In this document: positions 1-7,650 of the stretch, piece by piece
Numbering within the stretch: position 1 is the stretch's first letter
Layout of the letters: each line of letters opens with the position of its first letter
DNA from: Odoribacteraceae bacterium
Lineage (GTDB): Bacteria; Bacteroidota; Bacteroidia; Bacteroidales; Marinifilaceae
DNA length: 9,337 nt
Reading direction: 5' to 3'
NCBI GenBank assembly: GCA_031259905.1
Contig: JAIRKS010000172.1
Span: forward strand, 1 to 9,337
Program-made: the position numbers and the translations under genes
Notes under the pieces: generated by a model
Seen by the model: the letters and a program-made list of their open reading frames with translations, nothing else
What the model was told of the DNA's origin: nothing
The model's database searches: none

Positions 1-110
1 AATGCCCCTCTGCGTCGACGCAAAACCGTTTTGCAAACTTGCAATGCCACTCTGCGTCGACGCAAAACCGTTTTGCAAACTTGCAATGCCCCTCTGCGTC
101 GACGCAGAAC
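1..110. repeat. 42-bp tandem repeat (two 21-bp halves), about 2.5 copies, cut by window edge
   Basis: A 42-bp unit starting at the AATGCC sites (1, 43, 85) is repeated about two and a half times, nearly without change, and probably continues left of the window. Each unit contains three overlapping dyads: TGCGTCGACGCA (11-22, 53-64, 95-106; extended to 16 bp at 93-108), GCAAAAC-C-GTTTTGC (20-34, 62-76), and TTGCAA-AC-TTGCAA (31-44, 73-86). Their centres (16.5, 27, 37.5; then 58.5, 69, 79.5) are 10.5 bp apart, one turn of B-DNA. The region is downstream of the lptC end of the operon. There are no spacers, so it is not CRISPR, and no replication or transposase gene is in view. The function is unknown. 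The repeat itself is certain. Confidence 0.93.
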
Positions 111-229
111 CTCCGTCCAAGTTGGACATTGCTCTGTCCACGGTAGACAAAGCAATGTCTACGGTAGACAGAGCAATGTCCACGGTGGACAGAGCAATGT
201 CCAGTGTAGACAAAGCAATGCCGGCAGTC
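111..229. repeat. 21-bp tandem repeats with symmetric, covarying dyads
   Basis: Five 21-bp units follow the 42-bp repeat, each with a dyad centred on a single base pair at 121, 142, 163, 184 and 205, exactly 21 bp apart. The dyads are GTCCAA-G-TTGGAC (115-127), TGTCcAC-G-GTaGACA (135-149, one mismatched pair), TGTCTAC-G-GTAGACA (156-170), TGTCCAC-G-GTGGACA (177-191) and a decayed TGTCCAG-T-GTAGACA (198-212). An AGCAATG anchor recurs at 152, 173, 194 and 215. Between the 163 and 184 dyads, a T-to-C change in one arm is matched by A-to-G in the other, so symmetry is kept although sequence is not. This suits a site for a dimeric protein or a structured nucleic acid. Which of these it is cannot be told from sequence. 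Confidence 0.9.
125..159. repeat. 35-bp imperfect inverted repeat inside the left array
   Basis: GACATTGCT (125-133) is matched by AGCAATGTC (151-159). The interior continues the pairing (TGTC 135-138 with GACA 146-149), leaving two mismatched pairs (134/150 and 139/145) around centre 142. It arises because the AGCAATG anchor of the following units appears here in inverted form on the left side, so this is where the array changes polarity. It would form a strong hairpin in single-stranded DNA or in a read-through transcript. Confidence 0.8.
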
Positions 230-249
230 AATTGCGCGGCGGCGGGTAC

Positions 250-284
250 CGATTATTTCCTGAAAAAAAACGGCAACATGAAGG
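250..284 (+). repeat. Left copy of a ~35-bp element shared with 9157-9190
   Basis: The segment begins CGATT, has a TTTCCTG core, an A-rich run of eight A, then the 13-mer ACGGCAACATGAA (270-282). The copy at 9157-9190 has the same order (CGATT, CTCCCTGG, A-rich, identical 13-mer), with a two-base length difference in the A-rich part. Both are in the same orientation and both lie between a minus-strand gene end and a 21-bp array, 20 bp or more from the array. The 13-mer match is exact and the flanking similarity is partial. The function is unknown. Confidence 0.6.
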
Positions 285-300
285 TGCGTTTGCTCTGCCG
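263..300 (-). terminator. Possible Rho-independent terminator after lptC
   Basis: Read on the minus strand, CGGCA (300-296) can pair with TGCCG (275-271), followed immediately by eight T (270-263). The stem is only 5 bp and the loop 20 nt, so the hairpin is weak, but the T run is the longest one in the intergenic region. It lies about 160 nt beyond the lptC stop and would end the operon transcript before the repeat array. Confidence 0.3.
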
Positions 301-459
301 GTTACCGTTCGCGTAATAGATGCTTTCATCCTGGACGGGGTGTTGTTAAGCGGGTATTCACGGGCGATCGGCTGCCAGGGAGAAGTCCCGGCGTTGTTCG
401 TCAACGGGTAAAAGAGAGGGGGCGCGGCAATCCCGGCGGGGGCGTTCCCGGCGCGCGTC

Positions 460-1029
460 TCAAGGTTGGTTTTCCAGTTCCAGCCGCCCGGAGACTTTCT
501 TGAAGACGGGTTTGTCGAGCTGCTGGTCGGACTCGAAGCCGTCGTTTCCCTCGATCACCTGGTCGCCGGACGTCAGGCGGACGTGCCGCGCGGTATATAT
601 CCATTCCTTGTCCATGTCCCAGTAGAGTAATTCGGTTTCGAGTTTCTTCCCCTCGGCGTTCGTCATCACGACCTGGTCGCGGATCTCCCACAGGTTCTGG
701 TTTTCCATCCGGCGGGCTTGACGGGCGTCGAGCGTACCCTCGACCGCCCCGGTGGTGTCGTACGACGTGACGTGGAGGCCGCGTGGGAATTCCTCGTATT
801 TCCGTTGTTCCTCGTCGTACTTCTCGTAGCGCGGCGTGGTGACGTGGTATTTCAGGCGCGCCGAGTCGGTGTACCACATCTCCATGTTTTCCCCGGACAT
901 GGCCGGCATGCTCTCCTGGTGCATGATCTTGTTGATTTCGTTCATGTCCGTTTTGCAGGAATGCGCGAAAACCGGTCCCGCGAGGAGGATGACCGCGGCG
1001 GCGTGTTGCTTGATGAGTCGCGTGTTCAC
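460..1029 (-). CDS. lptC: LPS export periplasmic protein LptC
   Basis: This 189-residue protein matches the LptC family. LptC is membrane-anchored and periplasmic, and passes lipopolysaccharide from the LptBFG transporter to LptA on its way to the outer membrane. The N-terminus is a signal-like hydrophobic stretch (about residues 10-22) followed by Cys25. The preceding AHS is a poor lipobox, so it could be a lipoprotein or be cleaved after the VFA at 20-22. The body is the typical beta-jellyroll: WYTDSARLKY (52-61), LDARQARRMENQNLWEIRDQ (100-119, the family's most recognisable block), TELLYWDMDKEWIYT (132-146) and a repeat-like end (GDQVIEGNDGFESDQQL, 155-171). The start is GTG overlapping the coaX stop as GTGA, indicating translational coupling. 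It is the last gene of the operon. LptA, LptB and the permeases are not in the window. Confidence 0.9.
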   Translation of the reverse strand: MNTRLIKQHAAAVILLAGPVFAHSCKTDMNEINKIMHQESMPAMSGENMEMWYTDSARLKYHVTTPRYEKYDEEQRKYEEFPRGLHVTSYDTTGAVEGTLDARQARRMENQNLWEIRDQVVMTNAEGKKLETELLYWDMDKEWIYTARHVRLTSGDQVIEGNDGFESDQQLDKPVFKKVSGRLELENQP

Positions 1030-1757
1030 GTGTTTGTCTTTTGATATTCCAGTATGTTATTCAATCCCGTCATCACGAGGTCGCGTTCCAGTAGGAATCC
1101 CGCGTGGAGCAGGTTATTTAACGCCGGGCCGTCCCCGCCGGTGAGCAGGAGAACGCCGCGGGGATGATCGCGGAGGAATGCCGCGGCGTGGTCGCGTATC
1201 TCCGCGAGCACGCCACGCGTGACTCCCTCCCGGATCGCGTCGCCGGTATTCTTTCCTATCGCGTCGCCGCGCCCCAGCCCGTGGAGCAGGGGAAGGCGCG
1301 CCGTGAAGTGGTGCAACGCCCGGTAGCGCGCCTGTATCCCAGGGGAGATGTTGCCGCCGAGGAAGACGCCGGTCGCGCTCGCGTGGTTGAAGGTAATGGC
1401 CGTGCCGGCATCGACGACGAGCAGGTCTCGCGCGGGGTAAAGGGCCGCGCCCGCCACGCAGGCAGCCACGCGGTCGATCCCCAGCGTGGCGGGAGTCTCG
1501 TAGTCGAGCCGCAGGGGAAGTGGACGGGCCGTTGTCGCCTCGCGGAAAGAGGTCGCTACCTGTTGCAGGTGTTCCCGCGTTCCCGCCGGCACCTCGCCGG
1601 TACTCGCCAGGAGGACATCCACCTCCTCGCCGCGCGACAGGGCGTCCGTCACGCGATCGTGCCAGCCGCCGGGAGTTTCTCCCCGCTCGACGAGGTTGTC
1701 CCCGTCGAAGATGGCGTATTTCGCCCGCGTGTTTCCTATGTCAACGATCAGGTTCAT
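1026..1757 (-). CDS. coaX: Type III pantothenate kinase
   Basis: This 243-residue CoaX phosphorylates pantothenate to 4'-phosphopantothenate, the first step of coenzyme A synthesis, in the cytoplasm. Visible family motifs are the N-terminal phosphate-binding DIGNT (6-10), GIDR (93-96) with the expected catalytic Asp95, DAGTAIT (116-122), GGNISPG (134-140), TGDAIREG (171-178) and the late TGGDG (206-210). Length is close to the usual 240-260 residues. Type III enzymes belong to the ASKHA fold, are generally not feedback-inhibited by CoA and need a monovalent cation; that is family knowledge, not seen here. The ATG lies inside mfd, overlapping it by 17 nt, and the TGA stop overlaps the lptC start. 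No obvious defect. Confidence 0.96.
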   Translation of the reverse strand: MNLIVDIGNTRAKYAIFDGDNLVERGETPGGWHDRVTDALSRGEEVDVLLASTGEVPAGTREHLQQVATSFREATTARPLPLRLDYETPATLGIDRVAACVAGAALYPARDLLVVDAGTAITFNHASATGVFLGGNISPGIQARYRALHHFTARLPLLHGLGRGDAIGKNTGDAIREGVTRGVLAEIRDHAAAFLRDHPRGVLLLTGGDGPALNNLLHAGFLLERDLVMTGLNNILEYQKTNT

Positions 1758-4700
1758 GTCGCGTCACGTTATCGTGCATTGTCTTGATGATGGCCGCGAC
1801 GCGCTCCATGTCGTCCACGTTCGTGAAGGAGAGGGTCAGCTTGTCGTTTCGCTCGCTCACGCGGCAGGGGATTTCCTGTCGCTGGATGAATTGCAGCAGG
1901 GCCTTGAAGAGCGACGAGGAGTAGAAGGAGGAGCGTTGGTCGCCCATGAAGTAGAGCACCATCTTGCCGTTCCTCGCCACGAGGCGCTCGACGCCCATCT
2001 CCTGGCAACGCTCCCGCGTTCGCGCCACTTCCAGTAGCCTCTTTACCGGTGGCGGGATGTTGCCGAAGCGGTCGCGCAGGCCGGTTTCAAAGCGGAGGAG
2101 GGCCTCTTCCCCGGCGAGGTTGTCCAGCTCGCGGTAGAGGCGCACGCGCTCGCTAACGTTCTCCACGTAGCTTTCCGGGATGAAGATCTCGAGATCGGTC
2201 TCGATCACGCAATCCGTGATGAACGTCGCGGCGCGGGCTTTCTCCTCCCCCGCCCGTTCCAGCCAGGGGAACTCCTCGTCCTTGAGTTCGAGCAGTGCCT
2301 CGTCGAGCACTCTCCGGTACGTCTCGTAGCCGATCTCGGCGATAAATCCCGATTGTTCCCCGCCGAGGATGTTCCCCGCGCCGCGGATGTCGAGGTCCTG
2401 CATCGCGATATTGAATCCACTGCCCAGCCCGCTGAAGTCCTCGATGGCCTTCAGGCGTCGCCGGGCATCCTCGTTGACGTGCTCCAGGGGCGGGGCGAGG
2501 AGGTAGCAGAAGGCTTTCCGGTTGGAGCGCCCGACGCGCCCGCGTAGCTGGTGCAGGTCGCTCAGGCCGTGGTTTTGCGCCTGGTTGATAATGATCGTGT
2601 TCGCGTTCGGGATGTCCAGCCCGGATTCGATGATGGTCGTGGCGATCAGGAGGTCGTAATCGCCGCGGATAAAGTCGTGCATCACCTGCTCCAGCTCGTT
2701 CCCCGGCATCTGCCCGTGGGCGACGCGACTCTTCATCGCCGGCACCAGGCGGTGGAGGAGGTGCTGTATCTCCCGGATGGTCTCCACGCGGTCGTGGATG
2801 AAAAAGATTTGCCCGCCGCGACTCATCTCGTAAAGGATGGCTTCCTTGATCACTTCCTTGTCGAAGCGGTGTAGTTCCGTGACGATGGGATAGCGGTTGG
2901 GGGGCGGCGTCCGGATGATCGACATGTCGCGCGCGCCCATGAGGGAGAGTTGCAACGTGCGGGGAATGGGGGTCGCGGTCATCGTGATGGTGTCCACGTT
3001 GAGCTTTAAGCGTTTTAGTTTTTCCTTCACGGCCACGCCGAACTTCTGCTCCTCGTCGACGACGAGCAACCCCAGGTCCTTGAAGTGGACGTCGTTCCCG
3101 GTCAAGCGGTGCGTGCCGATGATGATGTCCACTTTCCCCTCGGCCAGGTCTTTGATGACGCGTTTATTTCCCGCGCTGCCACGCATCCTGCTGATGTATT
3201 CCACGCGACAGGGCATTCCCTCGAGCCGCCGCGAGAAGGTATGGTAGTGCTGGTAGGCGAGGACGGTGGTCGGGACGAGGATGGCAACCTGCTTGCTGTC
3301 GGCCACGGCCTTGAACGCTGCCCGGATGGCGACCTCGGTTTTTCCGAACCCGACGTCCCCGCATACCAGGCGGTCCATCACGCGCGGCTCTTCCATGTCA
3401 CTCTTTACCGCCTCGATGGCTTTCTTCTGGTCTGGGGTCTCCTCGTACATGAAGGATGCCTCCATCTCTTCTTGCAGGTAGGAGTCTTTGGAGAAGGCGA
3501 ACGCTACCTCCTGCCGCCGCCTGGCGTAAAGGGCGATTAGCTCGCGGGCGATCTCCTTGACGCGCGATTTTGCCCGTTGCTTCAAGCGATTCCAGGCGTC
3601 TCCTCCCAGCTTGCTGACGGCGGGAGCGACGCCGTCTTTTCCCCGGTATTTCGAGACCTTGTGCAGGGCGTGGAGGTTGACGTATAGCTCCGAGTTGTTC
3701 TTGTAGACGAGGCGGATGACTTCTTGTGTTTTCCCGTTGTTGTCGAGACGCATTAGCCCGCCGAATTGCCCGATCCCGTGGTCGACGTGCACCACGTAGT
3801 CCCCCGGGTGGAGGTTTTGCAGCTCGCTCACCGTGATGGATACCCGCTCCTCGCGCACGCGGGTTGTCTTGAGGCGGAACTTGTGGTAGCGATCGAACAC
3901 CTGGTGCTCCGTGTAGATGCACGCCTGGATGCTCGCGTCGCTGAATCCCTCGTGCATCGTCCCGTTCACCGGCAGGAAGGGGACGTCCAGCCCCTTGTCC
4001 AGGAAGATGTCTCGCAGGCGTTGTAACTGCATCTCGTTGTTCGAGCAGATGTATATCTCGTGACCTCTCTCCCGCGTGTCCGCCAGGTGCTTCGCCAGCA
4101 ATTCGAAGTGCTTGTTGATTGTCGGCTGCGGCGTTGTCTCTACCCGGATGATCTCGCCCCGGAAGAGTGGTTCGCTGCCCCATTCCACGACGCGTACCCG
4201 TTCGAGAGCGTCGAGAAAGCGGGCAGGGGTGATCCAGGTGTCACTCTCGTCGTGTAGCTTCAGCGAGTTCAGGCGATCGTGCATAGACAAGGTATTCTTA
4301 ACCCACCATATCGCCCGCGGCCCCACGAACCCGGCAAGGTCGCCGTAGGAGAGGCGATCGGTCACGTCGTTCACATCGGGGAGCAGGACGACGCGCTGCA
4401 CCTGCTGCTCGGATAATTGTGTCTCCACGTTGAAGTAGCGGATACTCTCTACCTCGTCGCCGAAAAACTCGACGCGCACGGGGCGATCTTCCGCGAAGGA
4501 GTAGACATCGACGATCCCGCCACGGATCGAGAATTGCCCCGGGCCGTGCACGAAGTCCGCGTGTTCAAAGTGATACTCTAACAGGAATTCTTCCAGGAAC
4601 GAGATCGAGAGCGCGTCCCCGCGCGCTACCGGCATGGAGAGGTCGGAGAGCGTCCGTACCGTGACCACCCGCTCGATTAACGCTTCCATGTAGGTGACAA

Positions 4701-5061
4701 CTCGCCTCGCCCGGTGCTCTGCCAGGGCATTCAAGATCCCTGTCCGCTCCAGCACCGCGTCATTGTCTTTTTCCTCGAGGTGACCGGCCCGGCGGTAGGA
4801 GGCCGGCAGGAAACACGTCCCCTCCTCGCCCGACAAGGCGACGAGATCGTTATAGAAGTAGGCCGCCTCCTCTTTGTCGTCCAGCACGAATAGTTGCACC
4901 TCTCGCACCTCTTCCATGACCGCGGCGGACAGAAAAGCGAGAGAGGAGCCTACTCCTCCCTCTATCTTTAATTTCACGTCCGCGCTCCCGTTCAAACGCT
5001 CGATCACTCGTTTTGTCGCGGGATGTTTCCGGAATAGCGCTATCAGGTCTCGTACGTCCAA
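1741..5061 (-). CDS. mfd: Transcription-repair coupling factor Mfd
   Basis: Mfd (1106 residues) removes RNA polymerase stalled at DNA lesions and recruits UvrA to start nucleotide excision repair. The N-terminal UvrB-like module has the degenerate P-loop typical of Mfd (GGVGSSLAF, 35-43, no Lys) and RGGIVDVYSF (180-189). The CarD-like RNA-polymerase-interacting domain spans about 410-500 (HPGDYVVHVDHGIGQFGG, 418-435). The RecG-like translocase has Walker A GDVGFGKT (568-575), DEEQ (669-672), TATPIPR (695-701) and motif VI QLRGRVGR (838-845). The C-terminal TRCF domain follows to the end. The start is TTG at 5061, 16 nt after the queA stop. There is no ATG or GTG between the in-frame upstream stop and this TTG, and the encoded DVRDLIALFRKHP is the expected N-terminus. 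All catalytic motifs are intact. Confidence 0.98.
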   Translation of the reverse strand: MDVRDLIALFRKHPATKRVIERLNGSADVKLKIEGGVGSSLAFLSAAVMEEVREVQLFVLDDKEEAAYFYNDLVALSGEEGTCFLPASYRRAGHLEEKDNDAVLERTGILNALAEHRARRVVTYMEALIERVVTVRTLSDLSMPVARGDALSISFLEEFLLEYHFEHADFVHGPGQFSIRGGIVDVYSFAEDRPVRVEFFGDEVESIRYFNVETQLSEQQVQRVVLLPDVNDVTDRLSYGDLAGFVGPRAIWWVKNTLSMHDRLNSLKLHDESDTWITPARFLDALERVRVVEWGSEPLFRGEIIRVETTPQPTINKHFELLAKHLADTRERGHEIYICSNNEMQLQRLRDIFLDKGLDVPFLPVNGTMHEGFSDASIQACIYTEHQVFDRYHKFRLKTTRVREERVSITVSELQNLHPGDYVVHVDHGIGQFGGLMRLDNNGKTQEVIRLVYKNNSELYVNLHALHKVSKYRGKDGVAPAVSKLGGDAWNRLKQRAKSRVKEIARELIALYARRRQEVAFAFSKDSYLQEEMEASFMYEETPDQKKAIEAVKSDMEEPRVMDRLVCGDVGFGKTEVAIRAAFKAVADSKQVAILVPTTVLAYQHYHTFSRRLEGMPCRVEYISRMRGSAGNKRVIKDLAEGKVDIIIGTHRLTGNDVHFKDLGLLVVDEEQKFGVAVKEKLKRLKLNVDTITMTATPIPRTLQLSLMGARDMSIIRTPPPNRYPIVTELHRFDKEVIKEAILYEMSRGGQIFFIHDRVETIREIQHLLHRLVPAMKSRVAHGQMPGNELEQVMHDFIRGDYDLLIATTIIESGLDIPNANTIIINQAQNHGLSDLHQLRGRVGRSNRKAFCYLLAPPLEHVNEDARRRLKAIEDFSGLGSGFNIAMQDLDIRGAGNILGGEQSGFIAEIGYETYRRVLDEALLELKDEEFPWLERAGEEKARAATFITDCVIETDLEIFIPESYVENVSERVRLYRELDNLAGEEALLRFETGLRDRFGNIPPPVKRLLEVARTRERCQEMGVERLVARNGKMVLYFMGDQRSSFYSSSLFKALLQFIQRQEIPCRVSERNDKLTLSFTNVDDMERVAAIIKTMHDNVTRHEPDR

Positions 5062-5077
5062 GTGTCCGGGATTGCGG

Positions 5078-6127
5078 TTAAATCACTAATATGGCATCGC
5101 CATACGTCCCGAAGCGATACTTTTCCTTCACGGCCACGTTGTACGCCTCCATCACGTGGTCGTACCCCCCGAAGGCGGCGACCATCATCATGAGCGTCGA
5201 GAGGGGCAGGTGGAAGTTGGAAACCATCGCGTCGGGCATGTGAAACTCGTACGGGGGGAAGATGAATTTGTTCGTCCACCCCTCGAACTCGGTTAGGCGT
5301 CCCCGCGTGGTGACGCAACTTTCCAGCGTGCGTACTACCGTCGTGCCCACGGCGCATATCTTGTGCCTCTCCTCCTTGGCCGTGTTCACCTTCACGACCG
5401 CCTCCGGGGAGACAATGATCTGCTCCGAGTCCATCTTGTGCTTCGTCAAGTCCTCCACGTCTACTTCCCTGAAATTCCCCAGCCCCACGTGTAGCGTGAC
5501 GAACGCGGTCTCTATCCCCTTTATCTCCATTCGCTTCATCAGCTCCCGGCTGAAGTGCAGGCCTGCCGTCGGCGCGGCTACTGCTCCCTCGTTCCGGGCG
5601 AAGATCGTCTGGTAACGCTCCGTGTCTATCGGCTCCACCTTCCGCCCGATGGAGTGGGGAATCGGCGGCTCGCCCAGCGCGAACAACTCCTTCTTGAAGT
5701 CCTCGTACTTCCCGTCATAGAGGAAGCGCAACGTGCGCCCGCGCGAAGTAGTGTTGTCGATTACCTCCGCCACCACGTTATCGTCCGCGCCGAAGTACAA
5801 CTTGTTGCCGATACGGATCTTCCGCGCCGGGTCCACCAGCACGTCCCATATCCGCAACTCCCGGTTCAACTCCCTCAGGAGGAACACCTCGATCTCGGCG
5901 CCCGTCTTCTCCTTGTTCCCGTAAAGGCGCGCGGGGAAGACCTTCGTGTCGTTGAACACGAACACGTCATTCTCGTCAAAGTGGTTGATGATCTCCTTGA
6001 ATATCTTGTGGTCTATCTTGCCGCTTTTCCGGTCCAACACCATGAGCCTACTCTCGTCCCGGTGAGGCGCCGGGTGTGACGCGATTAACTCGGCAGGTAA
6101 CTTGTACTTGAACTTCGATAACTTCAT
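5078..6127 (-). CDS. queA: S-adenosylmethionine:tRNA ribosyltransferase-isomerase QueA
   Basis: QueA transfers and isomerises the ribosyl part of S-adenosylmethionine onto preQ1 at position 34 of tRNAs with GUN anticodons, giving epoxyqueuosine. The 349-residue length is normal. Conserved blocks are [15 protein letters not shown] (17-31), [13 protein letters not shown] (58-70), AAPTAGLHF (184-192), VGLGNFREV (214-222), [11 protein letters not shown] (260-270), [16 protein letters not shown] (304-319) and the C-terminal [11 protein letters not shown] (337-347). The ATG at 6127 lies 9 nt after the truB stop in an A/T-rich gap; AAAGAG just before it is a weak ribosome-binding site. Its partner tRNA-modification gene truB is directly upstream. 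The next step, reduction by QueG or QueH, is not encoded here. Confidence 0.97.
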   Translation of the reverse strand: MKLSKFKYKLPAELIASHPAPHRDESRLMVLDRKSGKIDHKIFKEIINHFDENDVFVFNDTKVFPARLYGNKEKTGAEIEVFLLRELNRELRIWDVLVDPARKIRIGNKLYFGADDNVVAEVIDNTTSRGRTLRFLYDGKYEDFKKELFALGEPPIPHSIGRKVEPIDTERYQTIFARNEGAVAAPTAGLHFSRELMKRMEIKGIETAFVTLHVGLGNFREVDVEDLTKHKMDSEQIIVSPEAVVKVNTAKEERHKICAVGTTVVRTLESCVTTRGRLTEFEGWTNKFIFPPYEFHMPDAMVSNFHLPLSTLMMMVAAFGGYDHVMEAYNVAVKEKYRFGTYGDAILVI

Positions 6128-6136
6128 CTCTTTAAT

Positions 6137-6868
6137 TTAATTTATGTGTTGATTTAACTCTGTTTTATTCTCCAATAACCGGACGAGATCCTCCACGCGA
6201 AAAGCCTGCTCTACCCGGAACTCCCCCACGCGCGTCCGTCGCAACGCCGAGAGATAGGATCCGCTGCCACACTCCCGCCCGATATCATTCGCCAGCGAGC
6301 GGATGTAAGTGCCTTTCCCGCACGTCACCCGCAGCACCACCTCCGGCATCTTCATCTCCACGATCTCCAATTCCCTTACCTCCACGCGACGGCTTTTCAT
6401 CTCCACCTTGTCCCCCGCGCGCGCCATCTCGTAAGCCCGGACACCGTTCACCCTCACTGCCGAAAAGGCCGGGGGAAACTGTTCAATCTCCCCCACGAAA
6501 CGCCTCGTCACCGACTCCAGCAACTCCCCGTCGACGCGCGAGTAATCATACTCCCCGTCGAAGGCACTTTCCAGGTCATACGACGGCGTCGTGTGCCCGA
6601 ACGTCACCCGCGCCACGTACTCCTTCTCCTGGCCCATGTAACGCTCGATCTCCCTCGTCTCCTTACCGGTACAAACCACCACGACGCCCGTCGCCAGCGG
6701 GTCCAACGTGCCGGCGTGTCCCACCTTTATCTTGCCGTACGCGCCGCGCAGGGAGATACGCACCTTGTTGACCACGTCGAACGACGTCCAGCCCGAAGGC
6801 TTGTCCACCGCGAACACCGCGCCTTCCCGGAAGTCGTCGCTCGATCGGAAACGAATATTGCCCGTCAT
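6137..6868 (-). CDS. truB: tRNA pseudouridine-55 synthase TruB
   Basis: TruB converts U55 in the T-loop of tRNAs to pseudouridine. I chose the ATG at 6868, giving 243 residues: its ATGA overlaps the uppP stop by 4 nt and the protein then begins shortly before the conserved core (VFAVDKPSGWTSFDVVNKVR, 18-37). An upstream start at 6919 would add 17 unconserved residues inside uppP. Diagnostic features are GHAGTLDPLATG (50-61) with catalytic Asp56, KEYVARVTFG (82-91) with the stacking Tyr84, the PPAFSAVRVNG loop (131-141), and the motif III region CGKGTYIRSLANDIG (188-202). It ends soon after the catalytic domain with a short tail, so a full PUA domain seems absent, as in many bacterial TruB proteins. 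Confidence 0.95.
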   Translation of the reverse strand: MTGNIRFRSSDDFREGAVFAVDKPSGWTSFDVVNKVRISLRGAYGKIKVGHAGTLDPLATGVVVVCTGKETREIERYMGQEKEYVARVTFGHTTPSYDLESAFDGEYDYSRVDGELLESVTRRFVGEIEQFPPAFSAVRVNGVRAYEMARAGDKVEMKSRRVEVRELEIVEMKMPEVVLRVTCGKGTYIRSLANDIGRECGSGSYLSALRRTRVGEFRVEQAFRVEDLVRLLENKTELNQHIN

Positions 6869-7650
6869 CCCAGCACGATTGATAACACTCCCACCAGCAC
6901 GCAATACGCGGCAAACCATATCAATCGCCCGCGCTTCACCAGGTCAATCATCCACCGGCAGGCAAACACCCCGGAGACAAACGCTCCCGCGAATCCCGCC
7001 AGCAACGCCACCACGGGGATACCCGACGCCGACGCCGAGAATTCGCCCTTCAAAAGATCCAGCAGCGCCTCACCGAGGATAGGCACCAGCACCATCAAGA
7101 AAGAAAACCTCGCTACCGACTCTCTCTTGATCTTCAGCAACAGTCCGGTGGCGATCGTCGCCCCCGAACGCGACAAGCCGGGGAACACGGCACATGCCTG
7201 CGCCAGCCCGATGATAAACGCGTCCAGGTAACGAATCCTCCTACCCATCGACCGCGCCCGGCAAGCAAACGCCAGCAGTACCGCCGTCACCAGCAACATG
7301 CTCCCGACAAGCACGAGGCCCGACGAGAACAATTCCTCCACCCGCTCCTTGAAGAACAATCCAACGATCGCCACCGGGATCATCGACAACGCGATTTTCC
7401 ACACGTAGTTCATCTCCTCGCCGTGCCACGACCGGCAACAGCCACGGAACAACGCGGCAAGTTCCGGCCAGAACACCACGATCGTGCTGCATACCGTGGC
7501 AGCATGTACCACGACGGCGAACGTCAGGTTATCGCCCGCGTCCACGTCAAACAACGCCCCGAAAATTTGCAAGTGACCGGAACTGCTCACCGGGAGAAAC
7601 TCCGTGAGCCCTTGTACGATCCCCAGTACCAGCGCTTGTAACCAGTCCAT
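6865..7650 (-). CDS. uppP: Undecaprenyl-diphosphate phosphatase (BacA/UppP family)
   Basis: UppP dephosphorylates undecaprenyl pyrophosphate to undecaprenyl phosphate, recycling the lipid carrier for peptidoglycan and O-antigen; overproduction is known to give bacitracin resistance. This is a 261-residue polytopic membrane protein with the two family signatures: QGLTEFLPVSSSGHL (13-27, with Glu17 and His26) and AVFPGLSRSGATIATGL (154-170, with Arg161). These come together in an inverted-repeat membrane fold. Hydrophobic spans surround them through to the C-terminus (AAYCVLVGVLSIVL, 247-260). The ATG directly follows the TAA of the DUF3098 gene with no gap, and the TGA overlaps truB. Length is near the family norm of 260-280, and the active-site motifs are intact. 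Confidence 0.96.
   Translation of the reverse strand: MDWLQALVLGIVQGLTEFLPVSSSGHLQIFGALFDVDAGDNLTFAVVVHAATVCSTIVVFWPELAALFRGCCRSWHGEEMNYVWKIALSMIPVAIVGLFFKERVEELFSSGLVLVGSMLLVTAVLLAFACRARSMGRRIRYLDAFIIGLAQACAVFPGLSRSGATIATGLLLKIKRESVARFSFLMVLVPILGEALLDLLKGEFSASASGIPVVALLAGFAGAFVSGVFACRWMIDLVKRGRLIWFAAYCVLVGVLSIVLG

Larger units (their letters stand above)
230..459. other. Intergenic region beyond the lptC 3' end; no gene seen
   Basis: This 230-base stretch lies between the left repeat array and the lptC stop. No reading frame here resembles a protein: plus-strand frames that cross it are extensions of the repeat array. On the minus strand, just after the lptC stop, there is a GC-rich stretch with only weak stems, then a TCTCTTTT run (about 411-418) that could serve as a poor terminator. 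A small CGTTG/CAACG hairpin lies at 392-406. A better terminator candidate (263-300) and a 35-bp element shared with the right flank (250-284) are listed separately. Confidence 0.6.

Noticed and set aside
1..229. CRISPR array
   Set aside because: Repeats are directly adjacent with no unique spacers, the period is too short and no cas genes are present.
2..411. Two overlapping plus-strand open frames across the left array (about 104 and 126 codons)
   Set aside because: They are open because the repeat period is a multiple of three. Composition follows the DNA repeat, the unit evolves by dyad symmetry rather than by codon, and neither resembles a known protein.
401..877. Minus-strand frame overlapping lptC in another register
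   Set aside because: It is an Arg/Pro-rich shadow of the GC-rich lptC gene, which has clear family motifs in its own frame.
6137..6919. Longer TruB starting at 6919
   Set aside because: The extra 17 residues lie within the uppP C-terminal coding region and are not TruB-like. The ATGA overlap at 6865-6868 is a normal coupled start.
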